Part shown: positions 16,198 through 23,593 of the stretch, one piece after another
Position numbering within the stretch: position 1 is the first letter of the stretch
How the letters are laid out: each line of letters opens with the position of its first letter
NCBI GenBank assembly: GCA_013375405.1
Contig: JABXJU010000033.1
Location: 1-27,067 of the forward strand
DNA from: Candidatus Helarchaeota archaeon
GTDB lineage: Archaea; Asgardarchaeota; Lokiarchaeia; Helarchaeales; HEL-GB-A
Length of the DNA: 27,067 bases
Direction of reading: 5' to 3'
Translations under genes and position numbers: made by a program
Notes under the pieces: model-generated
Database searches by the model: none
What the model was told of the DNA's origin: nothing
Seen by the model: only the letters and a program-made list of their open reading frames with translations

Positions 16198-16599
16198 ATG
16201 GATCGAAAACTAAATGCTTTGCAACAAATGGATCGAAAGATAGATGTTTTACAGCAAATTTTAGACGATATAATTGAGGAATCTGGATTCTATGGGATTA
16301 TCCTGACTTCCGATGAGGGCCTTATCGTTACGCATTCAAAGCTTTTGGATCAGGAAGTTGATTTAGACTCGCTAGCTGCTAGAGCTGCTAACATATTTAA
16401 TGAAAATGGTATCGGCATTTATAACCCTGAAGATATCATAGTATCTTACCCTAATAAGAAAATCTTCATACAAAAAGTTTCATTTTCAGAAGACTCCACC
16501 CCTATTCTTTTATTAATTACTATTATGCCCTCTAATGTTAGATATTTTAAACGAAAAATAAATAAAATTAAAAAAAATTTAATTTTCACCCATGAATGA
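16198..16599 (+). CDS. Roadblock/LC7 domain protein
   Basis: The protein has 133 residues. Residues ~17-120 follow the roadblock/LC7 pattern: a first helix LQQILDDIIEESG, strands GIILTSDEGLIVTHS, a central helix LDSLAARAANIFNEN, then IIVSYPNKKIFIQKVS and ILLLITIMPSN. Such proteins dimerise and act as GTPase-activating or scaffold partners of small GTPases (MglB, Ragulator) and are abundant in Asgard archaea. The first 20 residues are a near repeat (MDRKLNALQQ, MDRKIDVLQQ), so translation might begin at the second Met (16228) without loss of the domain. No intact GTPase gene is nearby; the only trace is the remnant at 1769-2170. Confidence 0.82.
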   Translation: MDRKLNALQQMDRKIDVLQQILDDIIEESGFYGIILTSDEGLIVTHSKLLDQEVDLDSLAARAANIFNENGIGIYNPEDIIVSYPNKKIFIQKVSFSEDSTPILLLITIMPSNVRYFKRKINKIKKNLIFTHE

Positions 16600-16722
16600 T
16601 CCGGGAAGGGTTTTCTGTTTTTTATAATTAACTCCTTTATAAATTACAGACTTATAACAAAAACTTATTACTTGTACAAGCCATTCCTTCTAATAAGGAT
16701 TGAATAAAAAGGAGAAAATACA

Positions 16723-17331
16723 ATGAGTAACTCTGACTTTTCGAGAATAAATGAAGCTATCGACTTATTAATTGATATTAAAAATATATTTCGAAAAAAT
16801 ACTCCAACATTTACCATGAATGAAAAGTATTCCCAAAGAGTTAAGGATATTTTAATAAAACTAAATAAAACTTTAGCAGTGTTGAATGAAAATTTTGGTA
16901 TTAAATCTCGTATAGAACAAGATAAGAAATCAGATTTTAAAGAAAATATAAAAAATCTTTTTTTAATAGTGAATTCACCCAAAAATCGCAAAAAATTAAT
17001 AGATTTAGGTTTTAATCCAGCTCAAATTTTATCCACTGGAGGGCCTATCCATGTTTCGGACATTAAATCCCTTAATCCAAACATATCCGAACCTGCCTTA
17101 CGAAATATCCAAAATAAAATACAAAAATTCTGGAAAGTTCTCAAATCTAAACTCAACCAAGGGAATTTTAATAAATTAATCCTTTTGCTTGAAGAAAGTA
17201 ATATTGCAGATAAAATTTTATTTAATCGAAAAGATGAATTCGAAAAAAAACTCTCTCTATCAATTCAAGGTGTAACAATCTCATCATTTGATCGAATAGA
17301 TAATGATTTTTTATCTTTAATAAACAGTTAA
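16723..17331 (+). CDS. Conserved-looking protein of unknown function
   Basis: The protein has 202 residues and a good ribosome-binding site, GGAG at 16711-16714, eight bases before the ATG. It is mostly helical: an N-terminal helical part (1-85, with INEAIDLLIDIKNIF and VKDILIKLNKTLAVL), then a motif ILSTGGPIHVSDIKSLNPNI around 105-125, a coiled-coil-like helix LRNIQNKIQKFWKVLKSKL, and a Ser/Asp-rich end. The GGPIHVSD part looks like a conserved loop and faintly recalls the archaeal DUF2100 family, but I am not sure of that link. No catalytic motif, signal peptide or membrane segment is seen. It follows the roadblock gene after 123 bases. Confidence 0.65.
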   Translation: MSNSDFSRINEAIDLLIDIKNIFRKNTPTFTMNEKYSQRVKDILIKLNKTLAVLNENFGIKSRIEQDKKSDFKENIKNLFLIVNSPKNRKKLIDLGFNPAQILSTGGPIHVSDIKSLNPNISEPALRNIQNKIQKFWKVLKSKLNQGNFNKLILLLEESNIADKILFNRKDEFEKKLSLSIQGVTISSFDRIDNDFLSLINS

Positions 17332-17373
17332 ATCTCAAAATTAAAAAGTTATAATTTGTATCATGTCATACAA

Positions 17374-17381
17374 TTTATTAA
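17374..17381 (+). promoter_or_regulatory. Possible TATA box for tRNA-Gly
   Basis: TTTATTAA ends 28 bases before the first base of the tRNA, the usual spacing for archaeal tRNA promoters whose transcripts start a few bases ahead of the mature 5' end. The region is AT-rich throughout, so the exact box is uncertain. Confidence 0.35.
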
Positions 17382-17446
17382 GAAGAAAATCAAACTTCAT
17401 TAAAATAATGCGGCTATGGTCTAGCGGCGAGGACGGTAGCCTCCCA

Positions 17447-17460
17447 TTGTGGAAGGAGAA
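17447..17460 (+). other. tRNA-Gly intron 1, position 37/38 (14 nt)
   Basis: Exon CTCC (17441-17444) pairs with intron GGAG (17455-17458) as a 4-bp central helix. The bulges are CAT (17445-17447) and AAA (17459-17461), each cut after the second base. The intron side has only a 7-base loop (TGTGGAA), making this a relaxed motif. The cut gives exactly a seven-base anticodon loop. Confidence 0.88.
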
Positions 17461-17481
17461 AGCTACCAACCCGGGTTCGAA

Positions 17482-17509
17482 AAATTTAATTGCTTATTAG
17501 ATTCGAAAT
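17482..17509 (+). other. tRNA-Gly intron 2, position 59/60 in the T-loop (28 nt)
   Basis: A complete bulge-helix-bulge is visible. The outer helix is the T-stem; the central helix is TTCG (17476-17479) with CGAA (17504-17507); the bulges are AAA (17480-17482) and ATT (17508-17510). The intron helix is AATTTAAT/ATTAGATT (eight pairs, one G-U) with loop TGCTT. Cutting after the second base of each bulge restores TTCGAAT. Confidence 0.9.
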
Positions 17510-17534
17510 TCCCGGTAGCCGCATTTCCTTTTCA

Positions 17535-19715
17535 TTATAATATTCCTCGCTTAATTCGTAACTCTTGAATGATTTTTTTCATGTAAGACTCCGGTTGAAT
17601 CCGTTCCCAATGCGAAAAAAAGGTCTGCCAAAAAATATGTCCGGATGTTTTTGAACGAAATGTACTTGCCAGACCGAATGTACCTTTCACAGGGATTTGG
17701 CCGGTGATAAAAATATCCGCGCCTTTTTGTTCAACTTGTGAGGTTTTCCCATTACGTTGAGCTATAATACTACTAATAACACCAATATAAGAGGGAAGTG
17801 TCTTAATTTGAATTTGATAAATAGGTTGAAGAAGGGCTGAATTTGAAGAAAGAAATGCTCTAGAAATTGCTTGCTTTAATAAGGGGATTGAATCAAATAA
17901 ATTAAGTTGAGAGGTCTCAGATTGTAAAGACAAATTGAGGATTTTTATCCTTATTCCACGCACAGGATCATGAATTAAAGGTCCAAATCTGAAAATTTTC
18001 TCGATTTTGTGATAGAGCATTAGTGGAATATCATCTTTTCCTTCAAAATTGTTATTTTTTTGAATCAGAAATATTGCATTCCCAAAACTATCCAAATAAA
18101 TCAATTTTCGGATTAAATTATCATCCCAATCTGTAAATTTTTGTAGTATCTTTTTTCTACGATTTTTACTTATCTTAATAGTGAGTTGTCCACTAGTTAA
18201 TAATTCAATTACTTGTGGTTCGAGCGGTTCAATTTGGATTGTAATTGAATTCTGAGAATCTGTGCTTTTTACTGTGATTAAATCACTTTTCTCTAGAATA
18301 CTCTCTCGATAGGTTACAATAGGATCTGAGGTTATTATTTCCAATTCTTGTTTTTTCAATTCATTTGTAATTATTTCTAAATGGAGCTCTCCTAGACCCG
18401 AAATCAAAATTTCCCCAGTCTCCTTATTAACTGTTATTTTTAAATTTGGATCATTAATAGCAATATTTTCTAAAAGAGTCATCATTCGATTTAATTCCCT
18501 TGGGTGTAACGGCTCGATACTATATTGAACTACCGCCTCTGTTTCATATCGTATTTTTTCAAATGGGACGGTATCTTCATACTCTCTTTCAACTAACGTA
18601 TCACCTATTTTTGGATTTTTTATGGTAAATGCGACAATATTTCCTGCTGGTAAGGATTTTATGTTTTCGCGATGAGATCCCATGTAAAGAAAAAGTCGTT
18701 GAATTTTCCCATAATCACCTGAAAATAACGAAAAGAATTCTTGTCCAACTTCAAGCGTTCCTGAAAAGATACGCCCTATCGAAATTATTCCGAGATTTTT
18801 ATCCGAAAGGTTTTTATAAATATATAGGAGCGATGCTCCATTTGAGTCACATTCTAGTAAATCCTGTCCAATATCTGAAGATATTTTACCAACCCACCGA
18901 TTTGGAATCCGATATTTTTGGGCTTGACGGGGATTTGGCAAATATCTTGTTATAATTTCAAAAATACTTTTACTAAGCGGGAGATGTTTCCTTATTTGAT
19001 TAAAACTATTTATAGAATGGTTATTTTGATATAATTTTAAAATATCTCCGAATTTCATATTTTTTTGTAGCATTTCTTCAGCAGTACACCCCCATAAATG
19101 TAATGCTGACCCGAATGCTATATTCCCCTTTTTTACTTCAATTCGCCATGGTTCCTTAAATTCATCAGCAGCGTATAATTCAATAAAATTATTAAAATCT
19201 TGAATTATTTCATTTAATCTTGTTTCAATATCTTTTAAAGGAAGTTTTAATTCTGTAATAAGGCGATCTATCTTATTAATAAACAAAACTGGCTTAATAA
19301 ATTCCTCAAGCGCCTGTTTTGTTACAATTTCTGTTTGAACCATACATCCTTCAACTGCATCGACTACTACAATTGCTCCATCAATAACGCGAAGGCTTTG
19401 ATCACGTGCTCCACTAAAATCAACATGTCCTGGGGTATCAATTAAATTAATTATGTATAACTGATTTTCAGATTTATATGGTAAGGATACATTAGCGGTC
19501 TTTATTGTGATACCTCTATTTTGTTCTTCTTCCAAAAAATCTAATGCCCGAGCTTGTCCTGCTAATGATGGCGATAATAACCCGCAATGGGCCAATAAAT
19601 TATCAGACAATGTGGTTTTCCCATGATCTATATGGGCTAGTATTCCAACATTCCTAATATTCTCTATATTTCGCATCAGTGGTAAAATTTCAGAAACTTT
19701 TTTTGCATATGTCAT
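17535..19715 (-). CDS. Elongation factor 2 paralogue lacking the diphthamide loop
   Basis: The protein has 726 residues, the archaeal EF-2 length and domain order. The GTPase domain is intact: AHIDHGKTT (P-loop), the switch I stretch EEEQNRGITI, DTPGHVDF, and NKIDRL. Domains II, III (GLGELHLEI) and V (LLQPIYQIQI to the end) are recognisable. Domain IV is divergent: between DPVRGIRIKI and AISRAF, where EF-2 normally carries the loop ending HRG with the histidine that becomes diphthamide, residues ~596-613 read SLQSETSQLNLFDSIPLL, with no His. Such EF-2 paralogues are known from Asgard archaea and Korarchaeota, usually beside a second EF-2. Its role may be an altered or specialised translocase. 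It follows RNase Z on the same strand after 63 bases and lies beside tRNA-Gly. Confidence 0.9.
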   Translation of the reverse strand: MTYAKKVSEILPLMRNIENIRNVGILAHIDHGKTTLSDNLLAHCGLLSPSLAGQARALDFLEEEQNRGITIKTANVSLPYKSENQLYIINLIDTPGHVDFSGARDQSLRVIDGAIVVVDAVEGCMVQTEIVTKQALEEFIKPVLFINKIDRLITELKLPLKDIETRLNEIIQDFNNFIELYAADEFKEPWRIEVKKGNIAFGSALHLWGCTAEEMLQKNMKFGDILKLYQNNHSINSFNQIRKHLPLSKSIFEIITRYLPNPRQAQKYRIPNRWVGKISSDIGQDLLECDSNGASLLYIYKNLSDKNLGIISIGRIFSGTLEVGQEFFSLFSGDYGKIQRLFLYMGSHRENIKSLPAGNIVAFTIKNPKIGDTLVEREYEDTVPFEKIRYETEAVVQYSIEPLHPRELNRMMTLLENIAINDPNLKITVNKETGEILISGLGELHLEIITNELKKQELEIITSDPIVTYRESILEKSDLITVKSTDSQNSITIQIEPLEPQVIELLTSGQLTIKISKNRRKKILQKFTDWDDNLIRKLIYLDSFGNAIFLIQKNNNFEGKDDIPLMLYHKIEKIFRFGPLIHDPVRGIRIKILNLSLQSETSQLNLFDSIPLLKQAISRAFLSSNSALLQPIYQIQIKTLPSYIGVISSIIAQRNGKTSQVEQKGADIFITGQIPVKGTFGLASTFRSKTSGHIFWQTFFSHWERIQPESYMKKIIQELRIKRGIL

Positions 19716-19778
19716 TTTAAATCAATTAAATTAGTTCTTGAAAACATTATTTTTATTCTTAAATGAATTACCCTAAGT

Positions 19779-20696
19779 TTAATTCTTAATTAATGGTAAA
19801 TCAATTGTCAATAAATCTTGAGCAATTTCCACATTAGGAAAAACACTCTGCGCTTCATTCAATAGCTCGTTAGAATTTGGATATCTTGAACTTATATGTG
19901 TTAGAATTAATCGTTTAACTCCAGCTTTTTTGGCTAATTCCGCGGCTTCAAATGCCGTAGAATGCCCCCCTTCAATAGCTTTTTCTTGCAAAACATTAGC
20001 AAACATTCCATCATGAATTAAAAGATCTACACCTTTAGAAAGAGTCAAAACATTCTCACAGGGGCGAGTATCCACCGCATAGACAAATTTTCTCCCGGGT
20101 CTTTCTGGTCCTAGGACATTCGGCGGGTTAATTACCCTATTATCAATAATAATTTCTTCTCCCCTTTGTAAATTTTTCCATAATGGCTTTGGAACCCCCA
20201 AATTTTCTGCCTTTTCAGGAAAAAATTTGCCAGGACGAGGTTTTTCAAAAAAGCCATAAGCAACTATATCGATCTTATGTGTTGCTGGGGCACATTTAAC
20301 ATAAAATTCTTTCTCATCAAGTATTATTCCAGAGTTAACTTCAATAACACCCACCGGAAATGTCAATTCAAAATTCATAGTATCATAAATAGCCGAAATA
20401 TACGTCTTGATTTTTTTAGGCCCAAAAATTCTCATTGGTTTTACTCTTTTTAATAGAGATAAACTTTGAAGAATACCTGGGATACCACCTATATGATCTC
20501 CATGTAAATGTGAAATAAAAATATCGCTTATCTTATGCATACTTAACGATGCTTTTATAAACTGAATTTGTGTTCCCTCTCCTGCATCGAATAGGAAAAT
20601 TCTCCCGCTTCGTTTCAGAACAACTGCAGATAAATTTCTAAAGCGAGTTGGAATTGTTCCACCAGAACCGAGTATGACCACAGATAAATCATTCAT
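19779..20696 (-). CDS. rnz: Ribonuclease Z (tRNA 3' endonuclease)
   Basis: The protein has 305 residues, matching the short form of RNase Z. The metallo-beta-lactamase motifs are complete: GSGGTIPT (10-16), DAGEGTQ (37-43), the HxHxDH zinc motif SHLHGDHIGG (62-71), a later His in CAPATHKID, AVDTRP (the Asp ligand), GGHSTAFEAAELA and LTHISSRY. A flexible-arm-like segment PRPGKFFPEKAENLGVPK is present for tRNA elbow binding. The enzyme cuts the 3' trailer of pre-tRNAs before CCA addition, which fits the tRNA-Gly gene nearby that lacks encoded CCA. It lies five bases downstream of the THUMP methyltransferase gene, so the two are probably one transcript. Confidence 0.95.
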   Translation of the reverse strand: MNDLSVVILGSGGTIPTRFRNLSAVVLKRSGRIFLFDAGEGTQIQFIKASLSMHKISDIFISHLHGDHIGGIPGILQSLSLLKRVKPMRIFGPKKIKTYISAIYDTMNFELTFPVGVIEVNSGIILDEKEFYVKCAPATHKIDIVAYGFFEKPRPGKFFPEKAENLGVPKPLWKNLQRGEEIIIDNRVINPPNVLGPERPGRKFVYAVDTRPCENVLTLSKGVDLLIHDGMFANVLQEKAIEGGHSTAFEAAELAKKAGVKRLILTHISSRYPNSNELLNEAQSVFPNVEIAQDLLTIDLPLIKN

Positions 20697-20701
20697 TTAT
20701 T

Positions 20702-21760
20702 TCACGTTTTTTTTAGTACTGTAATATCTCTAGTAAGTGATCGATGAACATAGTATTCAAATTTATGTTGAATTTTAAAGTTGTATTCTGAAGCTATTGC
20801 ACTAATTTTTAATGTAGATGGTAAGGCCAGAATACTCAAACTATTTTTATCTATCAAATCAACGTTATTTCTAAAAAAATCAGATAATAAATTCTCAAGA
20901 TTCTTGCCATAAATGGATGAAGCTCGCCCATAAGGTGGATCTGTCACTAAATTAGATATTTTATTAAGACAAGGTTTACGTGCATCAGCTTTTAATATAC
21001 TAAAATCTTGAACACTTATTGCTTTCAAATTCAATGAGCTTCCCCGAACCATTTTTTGGCTTATATCTGAACCAATAATCTTAAATCCCATTAAGGCAGC
21101 TTCAATTAAAATACTACCGCTTCCACAAAATGGATCATATAAAGTCACTGGTGGTTTTGTTTCCGCTAAATTTACCATCGCTCTTGCCAAAAATGGATCT
21201 AATCCACAAGGATGGAAAAAAGGTCGCCTATGTGGTGCTCTCTGCCTTAATTCCTTTCTCTTTACCTCCATATAATTGATTCCAAAAAAGAATTTATTTT
21301 CAGTAAATATTCCAAAAAAGAGGATTTCAGGGTTTTCTAAATTTACCTTTATGATTTTGCTTGAAAATCCTTCAATTATTCTCCCAATCTCACGTTCTAT
21401 TTTTTCTTCAAATATTTCAGGAAAATAATCTTTAATTTTCTTTATACGAACGGCAAAAGAGTACTCATTTTTGAATATCTCGTCAAAATCAATTTTTCGT
21501 AATTCCTTTCTTAGAGTATCTAGATTAACGTCAGATATGCTGAAAATCAATTCACCGCATCTATGTACATAGGCAGCCTTCTCTGCAACTTCTTTACAAA
21601 TGTTTTTCTTAGAAGAAACTAACAAAACTTGGTCGTAAACATAAAAATTTTTAATTTCTTCATTAAATAATTTTAGAATGGCTATCACTTCATGGGATGG
21701 AAGCCCTTTACTCGGAAGTTCTCCACTAAGATAGCAAAAAAAGGTTCTAAGTTTTTTCAT
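20702..21760 (-). CDS. THUMP-domain tRNA (guanine-N2) methyltransferase, Trm-G10 type
   Basis: The protein has 352 residues. The N-terminal ~165 residues are a ferredoxin-like plus THUMP RNA-binding region (AVRIKKIKDYFPEIFEEKIEREIG ... ILFFGIFTENKFFFGI). The C-terminal Rossmann methyltransferase has motif I YDPFCGSGSILIEAALMG, acidic motif II (GSDIS), and the N-methyltransferase motif IV TDPPYGRAS. RQRAPHRRPFFHPCGLDPFLAR just before motif I is typical of archaeal Trm-G10, which makes m2G/m2,2G at position 10 of tRNA; the tRNA-Gly nearby has G10. First gene of a leftward cluster with RNase Z and the EF-2 paralogue. Confidence 0.9.
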   Translation of the reverse strand: MKKLRTFFCYLSGELPSKGLPSHEVIAILKLFNEEIKNFYVYDQVLLVSSKKNICKEVAEKAAYVHRCGELIFSISDVNLDTLRKELRKIDFDEIFKNEYSFAVRIKKIKDYFPEIFEEKIEREIGRIIEGFSSKIIKVNLENPEILFFGIFTENKFFFGINYMEVKRKELRQRAPHRRPFFHPCGLDPFLARAMVNLAETKPPVTLYDPFCGSGSILIEAALMGFKIIGSDISQKMVRGSSLNLKAISVQDFSILKADARKPCLNKISNLVTDPPYGRASSIYGKNLENLLSDFFRNNVDLIDKNSLSILALPSTLKISAIASEYNFKIQHKFEYYVHRSLTRDITVLKKT

Positions 21761-21811
21761 TTTAATTTATGTCTCATATTCTATTCAATTGGCAATGTTA
21801 AATTTGACAAT

Positions 21812-21824
21812 GGGAGTTTAAATA
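21812..21824. promoter_or_regulatory. BRE/TATA-like element between divergent genes
   Basis: GGGAG followed by TTTAAATA. On the minus strand the same block reads as a TATA-like TATTTAAA preceded by a purine-rich run, about 57 bases before the methyltransferase start, so it may serve the leftward operon. On the plus strand it repeats the box at 21871. Confidence 0.35.
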
Positions 21825-21870
21825 CTTTTTTTCAAAATCAATTGTAATATAATTGAAATCATAGTTTGTA

Positions 21871-21881
21871 GAGTTTAAATA
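21871..21881 (+). promoter_or_regulatory. BRE/TATA element upstream of the second radical SAM gene
   Basis: GAG plus TTTAAATA, the same block as at 16097. It places transcription start near 21905, about 50 bases before the ATG at 21955. Confidence 0.4.
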
Positions 21882-21954
21882 GAATATTTCAAAATTAAAT
21901 AAAGATAATTCCCGTTAATTATTTGCAAAATTAAAAAGTGTGTGATGATGAATT

Positions 21955-23547
21955 ATGCCGGACTCTATTGATGTATTATTTTTAGTTCCTCCGATCAAAC
22001 CTATCCTTAGACCATTAGATGTAATATTTCCTTTTTATAAACATTCTAAACCAACTGAAAATCTCATCCCTTTACAATTAGGCCCTTTATCAATTGCTGC
22101 TTATTTGCGTCAAGATGGATTTTCATGCCAATACATTGATTTATGTCATTTTAAAGGAAATTCGACCTTAAGCGAAACTGTAATTAACCATCTTAAAAAA
22201 TATAATCCTTCAATAGTAGGTTTAACTTCTTATACTTCTAATTTTAATGCAACGTTAAAAGTTATTGACATAATAAAAGAAATTGATCCAAATATTTTGG
22301 TGTGCGTTGGAGGGCCTCATGTAACTTTTTTAGATAGGTACAGCATTGAAGAATCCAATTATAAAATTGATGTAGTAGTTCGAGGGGAAGGGGAAAAAAT
22401 AATGAGAGATATTGTTTATTATTATTTAAAAGGATTACCATTAGAAGAAAATGTTAGAGGTATTACAACAAAAATGAAAAGAATGCCTGATCAGAAATTG
22501 TTATCAAACGAAGAACTTGGTAATCTTCCACCGATGGCTTTTGATTTAATCCCAAAGAAAGAAAGAAAAAATATCATATATATACCTCTTAATGCTACTC
22601 GTGGTTGTTCTTATCGCTGTACATTTTGTACTAATCCCCATTTTTGGGGCCATAAAATCAGGTTTCGAGATCCTGAAAAAGTAATCGAAGAAATTTTGAT
22701 TGCTGAAGCGCTATTTCCAAAAAGGATGATTGAATTCACAGATACTATTTTACCCTTCAAGCTAACACACTTTGAAAAACTGGTTAATTTATATGAAAAA
22801 TTAATTCATACACCAATTACTATGGCACTAACTCGTGCTAATTTAACGGATAATAAGCGAATGCAACTTATGAAAACTTTATTGAAAGAAAAAGGATACA
22901 TAGTTATTGGGGTTGAAAATGGGAATCCAAAAATTTTAGAATTAATGAATAAACCCTCGTGGGAGGAACAACTTCAAGCTTTAAAAAACGTTAAAAAACT
23001 TGGTATAACTGCGATTCCATCATGGATCGTTGGTTTTTGTGGTGAAAATCTCTCTACTATGACTCATAATTTAGAAAAAATTGAATATTTAAATAAAAAG
23101 GAATTGGTTAGTTCTATCGTCCTATTTATTTGGATTCCAATACCAGGATCCTTACCGTTTCAAAATCCTAAGAAATATGGAGTTAAGATTCATACTTATA
23201 ATTGGGATTTTTATGATCGAGCTGTTTTTCCTCCCCCTTATTCTTTATTCGATCCTATATCTGGTGAAATCACTCTAACTAATATGCAAATTTGGGCATA
23301 CTATTTATCAATGATCTTCCTTCAAACGAAATGGAGTAGAAAAAGGAAATCATTAAAAAGAGGAGATATCTCAATTAATCATTTTATGAAAGCAATCTGT
23401 AAAAACTTAAACCTTCTATTTTTTTCTCCTGCAGGTGAATCTGACATAACCATATACGAAGATTTATTCTCTCAATACAAAGACTTATTTAATCATTTTC
23501 AACCACTAAAAAAAGGACCAAAGAAAGAATTAATTACGTGCCATTAA
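21955..23547 (+). CDS. B12-binding-type radical SAM protein, second paralogue
   Basis: The protein has 530 residues. The N-terminal cobalamin-binding-type domain shows VLFLVPPIKP (7-16), GPLSIAAYLRQDGF (43-56), IVGLTSYTSNF (88-97), CVGGPHVTFL (117-126) and VVRGEGEKIM (141-150). The radical SAM cluster motif is C218-x3-C222-x2-C225 within NATRGCSYRCTFCTNP, followed by IGVENGNPKIL and IPSWIVGF. The C-terminal ~100 residues have the helical, aromatic-rich character seen in BchE-like members (IWIPIPGSLPFQNPKKYG). The reaction is not predictable; lipid or cofactor methylation or ring formation are typical for the class. It is only distantly similar to the protein at 99-1604, so the two probably act on different substrates. 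Confidence 0.85.
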   Translation: MPDSIDVLFLVPPIKPILRPLDVIFPFYKHSKPTENLIPLQLGPLSIAAYLRQDGFSCQYIDLCHFKGNSTLSETVINHLKKYNPSIVGLTSYTSNFNATLKVIDIIKEIDPNILVCVGGPHVTFLDRYSIEESNYKIDVVVRGEGEKIMRDIVYYYLKGLPLEENVRGITTKMKRMPDQKLLSNEELGNLPPMAFDLIPKKERKNIIYIPLNATRGCSYRCTFCTNPHFWGHKIRFRDPEKVIEEILIAEALFPKRMIEFTDTILPFKLTHFEKLVNLYEKLIHTPITMALTRANLTDNKRMQLMKTLLKEKGYIVIGVENGNPKILELMNKPSWEEQLQALKNVKKLGITAIPSWIVGFCGENLSTMTHNLEKIEYLNKKELVSSIVLFIWIPIPGSLPFQNPKKYGVKIHTYNWDFYDRAVFPPPYSLFDPISGEITLTNMQIWAYYLSMIFLQTKWSRKRKSLKRGDISINHFMKAICKNLNLLFFSPAGESDITIYEDLFSQYKDLFNHFQPLKKGPKKELITCH

Positions 23548-23593
23548 CTTAATTTTCTGTTAAATTTCAAATTGAATTTCGAATGTTTTTATT

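Larger units (their letters stand above)
17410..17523 (+). tRNA. tRNA-Gly(CCC) with two introns
   Basis: Acceptor strands GCGGCTA (17410-17416) and TAGCCGC (17516-17522) pair fully, with discriminator A at 17523 and no encoded CCA. The D-stem is GTCT/GGAC and the anticodon stem GTAGC/GCTAC. The T-stem CCGGG (17471-17475) pairs with CCCGG (17511-17515). Removing two introns (17447-17460 and 17482-17509) gives an anticodon loop CTCCCAA with anticodon CCC (17443-17445) and a T-loop TTCGAAT, both canonical; mature length is 72. GCGGC start, A73 and the CCC anticodon fit archaeal tRNA-Gly. Both introns have bulge-helix-bulge junctions, so splicing by the archaeal endonuclease is expected. A general tRNA scan could miss or misname it because the T-loop is split and the intron contains TTGTGGA, which looks like a His anticodon loop. 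Confidence 0.93.

Noticed and set aside
17441..17461. A tRNA-His reading based on TTGTGGA
   Set aside because: TTGTGGA looks like a His anticodon loop, but its flanks do not pair. With the bulge-helix-bulge cuts the loop is CTCCCAA, and the acceptor stem and A73 fit Gly.
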